DNA of 64,000 bases from an uncultured Clostridia bacterium. Its GTDB lineage: Bacteria; Bacillota; Clostridia; Oscillospirales; Ruminococcaceae. Below are positions 43,750 through 51,512 of this stretch, one piece after another (position 1 is the stretch's first letter; every line of letters begins with the position of its first letter). The stretch spans positions 1-64,000 of the forward strand of contig CAMVGH010000004.1 of assembly GCA_947166945.1 (NCBI GenBank). The letters run 5' to 3'. A program made the translations under genes and the position numbers. The notes under the pieces were generated by a model. The model was not told the origin of the DNA. It saw only the letters and a list, made by a program, of their open reading frames with translations, and searched no databases.

Positions 43750-43763
43750 ATTTTGATATTCCT

Positions 43764-44639
43764 TTACGCTCTTGTGTCAAAAAGCGACATACTCTTTATC
43801 TGTTCCTCAAGATCTTCTTGTGTTCCGCCGTAGGAAAATTTTTCCCGGAAGAACTCAAACACGGCAAGCTTCACCATAGCTTCTTCGCTAAGTCGTTCGG
43901 TCTCCGGATCCTCGCCCGAACCGGCAAGCAGATCCTTTTTCAGTGATGTCAGGCTCTCGGACTGTTTTTTCAGGGAATTTATGGACTCCTCTGCCTTCTG
44001 CACGAAATTGCTTTCGTCGCGGTCGGTCTTATGCAGTGCCAGCGCCTCGGAAGCGTCAAGGGCATCGCTCCTCATTCCGGTCACTCCCTCGAAAGCGCTT
44101 GCATACGCCGCGAAATCCTTCCTGACGCTCTCATTTATGGCAGTGTTCTTTGCATTTCCTTCGCTGTCGCGTCCGTATGGGGCAAGGAACGCGTCCATTC
44201 TGCGCTGTACATCGTCAAGCTGTCCGGAGATCTCTTCCGCGGTCAGTTCATTTCCGTCCGCGGTCTCGATGCTGCCGCCTTTTGCCTGAGCCTGTCCGAG
44301 CATTGAGGTGATCCTCGCCTTCTCGTCCGAAATGGAACCGAACGTCTTTATATCGGCTTCCTCGCGGTTAATTGCCTGGTACAGGCGTCCCTGCATCTGG
44401 AAGTACGAATTCATAGCGATCTCCATTTTATCACTGTCCGACAGTTCGCTCAACCCCTGTATCAGATCGGAATTCTCCCGCTTGAATACGTCCGCGAGTT
44501 TCCGTGAAAACGCGTCGCTTCCGCCTGTCACTTTCGCTATCTCGGTAGTTTCGCCGCCCGCGTTCAGATATTTTGCCTGTTCCTTTGCCTTATGTGCGGC
44601 TATGTCGGCTGCCGCGTTTCCTATCCTTGAAATGTTCAT
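43764..44639 (-). CDS. Unknown helical protein behind a sigma-D-type promoter
   Basis: The 291-residue protein starts MNISRIGNAAADIAAHKAKEQ at the ATG complementary to 44637-44639, after AAAGGATATGC. It is mostly helical and charged, without signal peptide or membrane segment; the C-terminal half looks coiled-coil (SINSLKKQSESLTSLKKDLL). The family is not recognised. A near-perfect sigma-28 promoter lies 42 bp upstream, so it may belong to the motility regulon, for example as a flagellar chaperone or cap-like factor. addB follows at 14 bp. Confidence 0.7.
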   Translation of the reverse strand: MNISRIGNAAADIAAHKAKEQAKYLNAGGETTEIAKVTGGSDAFSRKLADVFKRENSDLIQGLSELSDSDKMEIAMNSYFQMQGRLYQAINREEADIKTFGSISDEKARITSMLGQAQAKGGSIETADGNELTAEEISGQLDDVQRRMDAFLAPYGRDSEGNAKNTAINESVRKDFAAYASAFEGVTGMRSDALDASEALALHKTDRDESNFVQKAEESINSLKKQSESLTSLKKDLLAGSGEDPETERLSEEAMVKLAVFEFFREKFSYGGTQEDLEEQIKSMSLFDTRA

Positions 44640-44680
44640 TGCATATCCTTTCCCGCAGAGGTCATACACTTCCGTTTATT

Positions 44681-44707
44681 ATATCGGCAGGAATCCCGAA
44701 AACTTTA
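44681..44707 (-). promoter_or_regulatory. Sigma-D (sigma-28) type promoter
   Basis: On the minus strand TAAA (44704-44707), 15 bp and GCCGATAT (44681-44688), matching TAAA-N15-GCCGATAA at 11 of 12 positions. Confidence 0.7.
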
Positions 44708-44829
44708 ATGTGAGCAAAATTTTTTGAAATATATTGCAATCCGGGTTAAGATTAATACGGCAAATAAATGATTTGATTTTTGTTCTTTCAATTATTTAAT
44801 TGCCGAAGTAATAAAAACAAAAAATTCTA

Positions 44830-44858
44830 TTGACAAACAAAGAAAAGCATAGTATAAT
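44830..44858 (+). promoter_or_regulatory. Promoter of the ECF S-component gene
   Basis: TTGACA (44830-44835), 17 bp and TATAAT (44853-44858). The leader is only about 40 nt, too short for a typical riboswitch. Confidence 0.85.
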
Positions 44859-44902
44859 AGCAATACATACAGAAATGGTAGGTGAAAGAAGGAGGTACCT
44901 AT

Positions 44903-45418
44903 ATGAATGAGAAACTCAGAAAGATCGTGACCGCGGCTGTGTTTGCAGCACTTACCTGCGCGGCAACAATGCTTATACAGATACCCACCCTCACAAAAGG
45001 ATATGTAAATCTCGGGGATTGCTTTGTCATAATGGCGGGCTGGATATGCGGAGCACGCTGGGGTGCGGCTGCCGCAGGCATAGGTTCGGCTCTCGCGGAC
45101 ATCATTTCGGGCTATGCGGTATATGCTCCGGGTACGTTTGCGATAAAGGCGATAATGGCAGTTATAGCGGCTCTTGTGCTGTACGCTTTTCGTACACACG
45201 CATTTACCGGCAGACTTGTAAGCGCCGCTCTGGCGGAGATATTCATGGCCGGCGGATATTTTGCATTCGAGTGGGTATTCATTACCGGCTCGTTTGAGAC
45301 ATCGGTCATCGGTATCCCGGAAAACCTTATACAGGGTATCGTGGGAGTTCTCGCGTCAGCAGCCGTCATGACCGCCCTTGAAAAGACACGGGCTCTTTCG
45401 TCGCTCAGGCTCAGATAA
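44903..45418 (+). CDS. ECF transporter S component
   Basis: The 171-residue membrane protein has five or six helices and typical S-component features: a basic start (NEKLRKIVTAAVFAALTCAATM), IPTLTKGYVNLGDCFVIMAGWICG, and GIPENLIQGIVGVLASAAV near the end. S components bind vitamins or other micronutrients and share an EcfAAT module encoded elsewhere. The substrate cannot be fixed; the GYVNLGD motif recalls the pantothenate-type group. ATG 44903 follows GGAGGT; the upstream GTG is not used. Confidence 0.85.
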   Translation: MNEKLRKIVTAAVFAALTCAATMLIQIPTLTKGYVNLGDCFVIMAGWICGARWGAAAAGIGSALADIISGYAVYAPGTFAIKAIMAVIAALVLYAFRTHAFTGRLVSAALAEIFMAGGYFAFEWVFITGSFETSVIGIPENLIQGIVGVLASAAVMTALEKTRALSSLRLR

Positions 45419-45446
45419 CCCGCTTCCCGGATCAATTCCGGTACGT

Positions 45447-46781
45447 TCAGCGGAAGAACGCCTCATAGGCAGCCTTGACAACGGCGCTGTCTGTTCGGTA
45501 AAGTCCGCATTCCGCGTCTTCGTAATAGTTGCTCCGGTTGGTGAGCAGCGCGACGCCGGTACCGTCGGTGCGGTCATAGAACAGACCGGTTATCGCTCCG
45601 AGCGCGTTCCCGGGGTGACCGCAGATAGTGCGGTCATCTACGAGATTGCCGCGGTACTGGCGGACATTCAGCCCCATTCCGTAATAATCTGTCTCTATAT
45701 AGACATCGTGCATCTTGTTCAGGCTGTCCTCGCTGATGATACGGACACCGTTCACAGTCCCGTCTCCGGCAAGAGCCGTTCCGAGCAGCGCAAGATCACG
45801 GGCGGTGATAAGAAGCTCACACTGAGCGGTGAGATAAGAATTTCCGAGCCCGAAACTCTCATAGTATGCGCTTGTCCGTACCCAGTGCGGCACATCGAAA
45901 ACTTCGCCGTCATGGTCATATATCTTCGCGCAGCTGTCGCGGTCTTCCAGCAGGTCCACAAGATATGCCGCGTCCATGTTCAGCGGCTTGAAAAGCACCT
46001 TATCCGCGTATCTGTGAAAGAACATTCCCGTAATGCTCTCAACAATGGCACCCATAGTGCCGGCTCCGAAATTCGAGTAGTTGTAGAATTCTCCCGCCTT
46101 TGTCCCGATATGCGCAGACTTCAGGAGATAGTTGGTCGAAAACCGCTGTGAAGGGGAAAGCGCGTCATATTCGTATGTGTCGGTAAGTCCCGCGGTATGG
46201 GTAAGCACGTGCCACAGCTTTACTTCACCGGTCTGTTCGCAATAATATTCAAGCCCTGTCTGTTCCGTAAGGTCGCCGTCAAAATCCAGCATTCCCTCGT
46301 CGCAGAGCTTCATGACGAGTATTGTGGATATGAGCTTTGACGCACTCGCCGCGCGGAACTTCGTGTTTTCGGTCACGGGTATTTCGTTTTCCATGTCCGC
46401 ATAACCGACGCTGTCGGTATGTATCACCTTTCCGTTTGCGAATACCGCGACCCCCATTCCGTAAACGCCGTTCTCTTCGCAGATCTGTTCAAGCCGCTCA
46501 TGGAAGGCTCCGGTGTCCGCGTCTTTCAGGCGGGCGGTCTTTTTCGCGGAAGATACCGCTCCGCCGGAGCTGTCTTCGTCCGCCGGAGCATCTGTCCGCA
46601 CCTCGGGCGCGGTATATGATGTCATAGCGATCGCCGGCAGTTCATCGGGCGATGCCGTTGACACGAAAGGCAGCGTCCCGTACCCGGAGGCGGTGCTTGC
46701 AGCCTCGCTCATATCTTCGCACCCGCATATTGTCAGGACTGAAAGCAGCAATGCCGCAGCCCGGTAGAATTTCTTTTTCAT
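45447..46781 (-). CDS. Serine hydrolase lipoprotein (class C beta-lactamase fold)
   Basis: The 444-residue protein has a lipoprotein signal (ICGC at about 18-21) and a Ser/Thr-rich linker to about residue 85. The penicillin-binding-like domain carries the SxxK nucleophile in RAASASKLIS (about residue 145), YNYSNFG (the YxN motif) and a late HPGNALG motif in place of KTG. Such proteins act as D,D-peptidases, esterases or beta-lactamase relatives. The function here is not fixed, but a cell-surface role is clear. Confidence 0.85.
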   Translation of the reverse strand: MKKKFYRAAALLLSVLTICGCEDMSEAASTASGYGTLPFVSTASPDELPAIAMTSYTAPEVRTDAPADEDSSGGAVSSAKKTARLKDADTGAFHERLEQICEENGVYGMGVAVFANGKVIHTDSVGYADMENEIPVTENTKFRAASASKLISTILVMKLCDEGMLDFDGDLTEQTGLEYYCEQTGEVKLWHVLTHTAGLTDTYEYDALSPSQRFSTNYLLKSAHIGTKAGEFYNYSNFGAGTMGAIVESITGMFFHRYADKVLFKPLNMDAAYLVDLLEDRDSCAKIYDHDGEVFDVPHWVRTSAYYESFGLGNSYLTAQCELLITARDLALLGTALAGDGTVNGVRIISEDSLNKMHDVYIETDYYGMGLNVRQYRGNLVDDRTICGHPGNALGAITGLFYDRTDGTGVALLTNRSNYYEDAECGLYRTDSAVVKAAYEAFFR

Positions 46782-46867
46782 CGATCATCGTCCGTTCTCA
46801 TTACATCTTTATAACGTAATTAATGTCTGCTCATCAGCCGAAGGACGAAATGAGCTTGACATCAAGG

Positions 46868-46977
46868 AATGTGTCCGTTGTTTAAATGCACCGCAGGCGC
46901 ATTTAAACAACATCTGAAAATCTGTTTTGCAGATTTTCAGTCAATAACTGCCAAAAGGCAGTTATTGAGGACACATT
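46868..46977. repeat. Three perfect hairpins enclosed by a 9-bp stem
   Basis: AATGTGTCC (46868-46876) pairs with GGACACATT (46969-46977). Inside are three perfect stem-loops: TTGTTTAAATGC/GCATTTAAACAA (46878-46889, 46899-46910), CTGAAAATCTG/CAGATTTTCAG (46914-46924, 46930-46940) and CAATAACTGCC/GGCAGTTATTG (46942-46952, 46957-46967). Together they make a cloverleaf of four stems in 110 bp with almost no unpaired bases between them. The near-absence of mismatches suggests a mobile palindromic repeat or strong DNA/RNA structure. Confidence 0.85.
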
Positions 46978-47183
46978 AATTATTATATTACAAATCTTAC
47001 CCGATTGCAATACCCCGCGATATTTATTTTATTGTGATTCTGCCCGTTTGGATTGGATAGGTTGCACAAATAACGCCGTTTTCGTGTAAAGCCCGCAAAC
47101 GGCTTGAATTCGGGGATTTGGCTCTGTTGTCACGCATCGAAAAGTTAGCATCGTCGAACTGTACAAAAAATCGTTCCAAGCGC

Positions 47184-47212
47184 TTGATTTTTTTGGAAGC
47201 TGCTGTTATAAT
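47184..47212 (+). promoter_or_regulatory. Promoter of the ferredoxin gene
   Basis: TTGATT (47184-47189), 17 bp and TATAAT (47207-47212). Confidence 0.8.
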
Positions 47213-47262
47213 TAACGTAACGGCAAAGGAAACCGTAATCCAAACAAGGAGGAACTAAAGTT

Positions 47263-47433
47263 ATGGCTTATAAAATCACAGCAGAAGAGTGCATCGCTTG
47301 CGGCGCTTGCGCAGACGGATGTCCCGTAGAGGCTATTTCGGCAGGAGATGCTTACAGCATCGACGCTTCCAAGTGCATTGACTGCGGCGCTTGCGCAGAT
47401 ACATGCCCCGTAGGAGCTCCCAAGGCTGAATAA
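47263..47433 (+). CDS. 2[4Fe-4S] clostridial-type ferredoxin
   Basis: This 56-residue ORF follows AAGGAGGAACTAAAG. It has two complete cluster motifs, ECIACGACADGCPVEAI and KCIDCGACADTCPVGAP, each CxxCxxCxxxCP, the textbook clostridial ferredoxin. It carries electrons at low potential for pyruvate oxidation, hydrogenase and Rnf. It has its own promoter and terminator, as expected for a highly expressed gene. Confidence 0.97.
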   Translation: MAYKITAEECIACGACADGCPVEAISAGDAYSIDASKCIDCGACADTCPVGAPKAE

Positions 47434-47446
47434 GAATTGAAAAGAG

Positions 47447-47477
47447 ACCCCGTGAGTTTGCTCACGGGGTATTTTTT
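47447..47477 (+). terminator. Terminator of the ferredoxin gene
   Basis: ACCCCGTGAG (47447-47456) pairs with CTCACGGGGT (47461-47470), then ATTTTTT. Confidence 0.93.
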
Positions 47478-47487
47478 ATGTGTTTTT

Positions 47488-49494
47488 TCAGCCGAGATCT
47501 TCAAGCAGGACTGCGAAATCGTCGCTGTAGCCGATCTTTGCAAGTTCATCGGTGTCGAGCCGGTCAAATCTTGCCTTTGCGTTCTTTACCGAAACACTGC
47601 CGTAGGACTTGTCGCCGCGCAGAGCCATTGCTGTCTCACATACGCAGGCGGCGAATTTAAATCTCATTCCGGTATCTGCGTATTTGCAGTAGTTCTTCGC
47701 CTTTACAGTTACAGAGAACTGCGAGGAACTGCTCTTGCCGGGTTCCTTGTAGCGGCATTTGAGCGTGCAGATATCTGTTTTGTTCCCTGTGGAGGTCTGG
47801 TACTGAAGAGATGTTCCCGATGATTTAGCGGGTATTATCTCATACATTACAGTGATGCTCTGTCCCGCTCCCATATCCGCGGCGTCCTTCTGATCGTTGG
47901 TGAAATCCTCGTTTGCGAGTCTGCGCCCGTCGTATCCGATAAGGCGGTAGCTGTCAACAAGTGCCGGATTGAATTCCACCTGTAATTTCACATCGTCCGC
48001 GACCGTGATAAGGGTAGCCTTGCGCTCATCGACAAGCACTTTCGACGCTTCGCTTGCGCAGTCAATATAGTGATAATTACCGTTGCCGTCCTTTGCGAGA
48101 GCTTCCATTCTGTCGTCTTTCAGGTTGCCGGTGCCAAAGCCGAGTACGGTGAGGTAAACACCGGTATCACGCTTCTTTGCGATAAATTCCGAAAGCTTGT
48201 CCTTATCGGAGATCCCTACGTTCAGATCGCCGTCGGTGGCGAGAATAACGCGGTTGCTGCCGTCCTTGAGATAATTGCGTGCCGCGATGTCATACGCCAT
48301 ATTGATGCCCGCCTCTCCGTTGGTGCAGCCGTATGCTTCAAGGGTATCCGCAAGCTCGCCTATGCAGTTCTTCATATTGCCGCGCGCGCCGGAGACTATG
48401 ACCTTCTCCTGTCCGGAGTATGTGACTATCGAAATGCGGTCATTCCTTGTCATTTCATTGGTGAGCTTTTTCAGGGACTCCACCACCAGCGGAAGCTTAT
48501 CCTTCGAGTACATGGAACCACTCACGTCAACAAGGAAAACAAGGTTCGAGTCCGGCTCCTTTTCCACGTCCTTTGCCTGAACGCCCAGCATGAGGAGCTT
48601 CGCGCTCTTGTTCCACGGGCAGTCGGTATATTCGTATGTAACGGAGAAGTTTCCCTTTGTGGGCTGAACGTAGTCATAGTCGAAATAGTTAAGGAATTCC
48701 TCTATGCGTACAGCGTCCGGGGTGACTTTGTCGCCGCTCAGGATCATTCTGCGGGCATTTGCGTAAGATGCTGTGTCAACATCGGCGGAGAATGTGGAGA
48801 GCGGAGTCTGCAATGCGCTCCTGAAGCCGTCCACGGCATATTTCGTGTATTCCTCGTTGTCATATTCCGGTGCGTCGTATATGAAATTTGCACCGCCGTC
48901 GGGTTCCGCCGTTTCGGAATAAACAGCGGAGTTGTCCACGGTCTGTATCGCCGCGTCGCTTATGGCATTCGGAATGATGCTGTATGAGTATTCCTCTTCA
49001 ACAGCAGCTTCATCACCGCTGTCATAATAAGCTCTTTCGGAAAGATCCACTGTAAGTTTGTTGGACAGCTTGCTGAAAATGCGCTTGTCATTGTAGTCGT
49101 ATGTGACGGCACGGATAAAATATATGCCTTCCTTTTCTGTCTCGAACTCTGTATCAGAGGTCTTTCCGACAAGGGAATATCTGCCGTCGATCTTTCCATA
49201 GACATAATACAGAAGCGCGTCGGTCACGGGCGACCAGCTTATGGTGGTGCTGTAGTACCATTCTCTGTCCGCTCTGATCTCCGGTACTGCCGCCACGAAA
49301 TTCTTATAGCGTCTGGAAGCCCGGTTTACGGTCATCGGGGTGACGTATTTATTTGCGGAAACTGCGGTATTTGTCTCTGATGCCGCTGTATAACGCGCCG
49401 CTATCTGCGAAAAACCGGCCGCTGATGCGGGTACTGCCGAGACTGCCACTGCCGCCGCTGTGGTCAATGCCGCTATTGTACGTGATATTTTCAT
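47488..49494 (-). CDS. Secreted von Willebrand factor A domain protein (YfbK-like)
   Basis: The 668-residue protein has a signal peptide (AVPASAAG, about 25) and a fibronectin-like region at about 85-160 (STTISWSPVTDALLYYVYGKID). The YfbK-type N-terminal domain (PLSTFSADVDTASYANARRMI) is followed by a vWA domain with MIDAS DVSGSM at about 322 and LATDGDLN. The C-terminal YfbK domain ends near KIGYSDDFAVLLEDLG. It is probably a wall- or membrane-associated binding protein. Its promoter lacks a normal -35 box and shares GTGTCAC-N18-GTTTTATAT with the SLH gene at 59881. Confidence 0.88.
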   Translation of the reverse strand: MKISRTIAALTTAAAVAVSAVPASAAGFSQIAARYTAASETNTAVSANKYVTPMTVNRASRRYKNFVAAVPEIRADREWYYSTTISWSPVTDALLYYVYGKIDGRYSLVGKTSDTEFETEKEGIYFIRAVTYDYNDKRIFSKLSNKLTVDLSERAYYDSGDEAAVEEEYSYSIIPNAISDAAIQTVDNSAVYSETAEPDGGANFIYDAPEYDNEEYTKYAVDGFRSALQTPLSTFSADVDTASYANARRMILSGDKVTPDAVRIEEFLNYFDYDYVQPTKGNFSVTYEYTDCPWNKSAKLLMLGVQAKDVEKEPDSNLVFLVDVSGSMYSKDKLPLVVESLKKLTNEMTRNDRISIVTYSGQEKVIVSGARGNMKNCIGELADTLEAYGCTNGEAGINMAYDIAARNYLKDGSNRVILATDGDLNVGISDKDKLSEFIAKKRDTGVYLTVLGFGTGNLKDDRMEALAKDGNGNYHYIDCASEASKVLVDERKATLITVADDVKLQVEFNPALVDSYRLIGYDGRRLANEDFTNDQKDAADMGAGQSITVMYEIIPAKSSGTSLQYQTSTGNKTDICTLKCRYKEPGKSSSSQFSVTVKAKNYCKYADTGMRFKFAACVCETAMALRGDKSYGSVSVKNAKARFDRLDTDELAKIGYSDDFAVLLEDLG

Positions 49495-49547
49495 GGTGAT
49501 CTCCTCCTGTTATATTCCAATCCCACGGCTGATTTTTCAGCCCTCTG

Positions 49548-49583
49548 TAATATAAAACTCTGTAAGCGGCATAAAAGTGACAC
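49548..49583 (-). promoter_or_regulatory. Atypical promoter of the vWA gene
   Basis: On the minus strand GTGTCAC (49577-49583), 18 bp and GTTTTATATTA (49548-49558). The same two elements at the same spacing precede the SLH/YcdB gene (59970-60005). Confidence 0.55.
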
Positions 49584-49769
49584 TTTTTTCCTGCCTTTTT
49601 TGCCAAAATGCAAATTTTTGTACAATTCCTACAATATCTGCCGAACATTGTTATGCATTATCCCGGGTACTGTTATATTGTGAATAATTGGTGAAAGTTA
49701 TTGACTTTTAAAAATATTTTTGATAAACTATTATTATGTGTTTTCAGATGAAAGGAATGATGCAGAAAA

Positions 49770-51512
49770 ATGATAAAGAAGCTTGCAAAAAGCATCAGAG
49801 AATTCAGGACAGTCTCGGTACTTACTCCCGTATTCATGGTGGGAGAGGTCGTAATGGAAGTCATAATCCCGCTTCTTATGGCTATGCTCGTTGATAACGG
49901 CATAAACGGCAATAACGGAGAGGGGGATATGCCGTACATACTCGTTATCGGCGGTATTCTCGTCGTATGCTGCCTGCTGTCGCTGGCTGCCGGATTTGCG
50001 GGAGCGAAGACAGGCGCTAAAGCGGCTATGGGATTTGCCCGCAATCTCAGAAAGGATATGTTCTACAAAATACAGGAGTATTCTTTCTCAAACATCGACA
50101 AGTTCTCCACAGCAAGCCTTGTGACCCGCCTTACCACCGATGTCACCAGAGTTCAGGACGCGTATCAGATGATACTGCGTATCGCGGTAAGAGCGCCTAT
50201 AATGCTGATATTCTCGCTTATAATGGCGTTCGCCATAAACGCCCAGCTTTCCACGGTGTTCCTTTTCGCTATACCGATACTCGCTGTGGGACTCATACTC
50301 ATAATGAAATTCGCTCACCCCGTTTTTGAGCGTGTGTTCAAACGCTATGATGACCTCAACAACGTAGTTCAGGAAAATGTCAGCGGTATGCGCGTGGTAA
50401 AGGCGTTTGTACGCGAGGATCATGAAATATCCAAGTTCACAAAGATCTCCGGCGAGATCTACAACGACTTCTCATTTGCGGAAAAAGTTCTCGCATTCAA
50501 CAATCCGCTCATGCAGTTCTGTGCATACGGCGGACTTATCGCAATATCATGGATAGGCGCGAACCTCATAGTCGTTGACGGCACTCTCACCACCGGAGAA
50601 CTTATGAGCATGACCACATACGCGATGCAGATACTTATGAACATGATGATGCTCTCTATGATCTTCGTCATGATAACTATGTCCCGCGCTTCCGCGGAGC
50701 GTATATGCGAAGTCCTTGACGAGCATAGCGATATAACTTCCGCAGAGAATGCCGCAGACGAAGTTAAGGACGGCTCGGTGGAATTCAGGAACGTGAAGTT
50801 CGAGTATAAGAAGGGCAGCGGAAACTATGCCCTTTCGGATATCAACATCAGCATAAGATCGGGTGAGACTATCGGCGTCATAGGCGGAACGGGTTCATCA
50901 AAATCCACGCTTGTGCAGCTCATACCGCGTCTGTATGATGTTTCGGAGGGCAGCGTGCTGGTCGGCGGCAAGGACGTCCGGGAGTACGATATCGAGGCTC
51001 TGCGTGACGCGGTGGCTATGGTGCTCCAGAAAAACACCCTGTTCTCCGGAACTATCAAGGACAATCTCCAGTGGGGCAGTCAAAACGCTACTGACGAGGA
51101 AATGATCGAAGCGTGCAGACTGGCTCAGGCGGACTCTTTCATTCAGGATTTCCCCGAAAAATACGATACATATATCGAGCAGGACGGAAGCAATGTTTCC
51201 GGCGGACAGAAGCAGCGACTCTGTATCGCCCGCGCCCTGCTGAAAAAACCGAAGATACTCATTCTCGACGACTCCACCAGCGCTGTGGATACCGCCACCG
51301 ATGCGCTCATACGCAAGGCATTCCGTGAGAAGATACCGGATACCACGAAGATCATCATTGCCCAGCGTATCACCTCCGTTATGGACGCGGACAAGATACT
51401 CGTCCTCGACGGCGGCAGGGTAATGGACTTCGGCTCCCATTCCGAACTTATGGAAAAGAGCGACATTTACCGCGAGGTATATGAGTCGCAGCAGAAAGGG
51501 GGCGAGGAATAA
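49770..51512 (+). CDS. ABC exporter half-transporter, degenerate-site subunit
   Basis: The 580-residue protein has six membrane helices (about 15-310) and a nucleotide-binding domain with Walker A GGTGSSKST, signature VSGGQ and Walker B ILDDSTS. The aspartate after Walker B replaces the catalytic glutamate, so its own ATP site cannot hydrolyse efficiently, as in TM287-type subunits of heterodimeric exporters. The partner gene overlaps by one base. Substrates of this class are drugs, lipids or peptides. Confidence 0.92.
   Translation: MIKKLAKSIREFRTVSVLTPVFMVGEVVMEVIIPLLMAMLVDNGINGNNGEGDMPYILVIGGILVVCCLLSLAAGFAGAKTGAKAAMGFARNLRKDMFYKIQEYSFSNIDKFSTASLVTRLTTDVTRVQDAYQMILRIAVRAPIMLIFSLIMAFAINAQLSTVFLFAIPILAVGLILIMKFAHPVFERVFKRYDDLNNVVQENVSGMRVVKAFVREDHEISKFTKISGEIYNDFSFAEKVLAFNNPLMQFCAYGGLIAISWIGANLIVVDGTLTTGELMSMTTYAMQILMNMMMLSMIFVMITMSRASAERICEVLDEHSDITSAENAADEVKDGSVEFRNVKFEYKKGSGNYALSDINISIRSGETIGVIGGTGSSKSTLVQLIPRLYDVSEGSVLVGGKDVREYDIEALRDAVAMVLQKNTLFSGTIKDNLQWGSQNATDEEMIEACRLAQADSFIQDFPEKYDTYIEQDGSNVSGGQKQRLCIARALLKKPKILILDDSTSAVDTATDALIRKAFREKIPDTTKIIIAQRITSVMDADKILVLDGGRVMDFGSHSELMEKSDIYREVYESQQKGGEE

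Larger units (their letters stand above)
46782..47262. other. Intergenic region of 481 bp before ferredoxin
   Basis: It holds a cloverleaf-like palindrome cluster (46868-46977) and the ferredoxin promoter. GCTCAT/ATGAGC (46827-46855) forms a further stem just before the cluster. No gene with a start site is supported; a frame open for 76 codons on the minus strand (47024-47254) lacks a good start. Confidence 0.6.

Noticed and set aside
47024..47254. Minus-strand frame open for 76 codons upstream of ferredoxin
   Set aside because: Protein-like tail but only a TTG or internal ATG as start, no ribosome binding site and overlap with the ferredoxin promoter. It might be a gene remnant, but I cannot support it.
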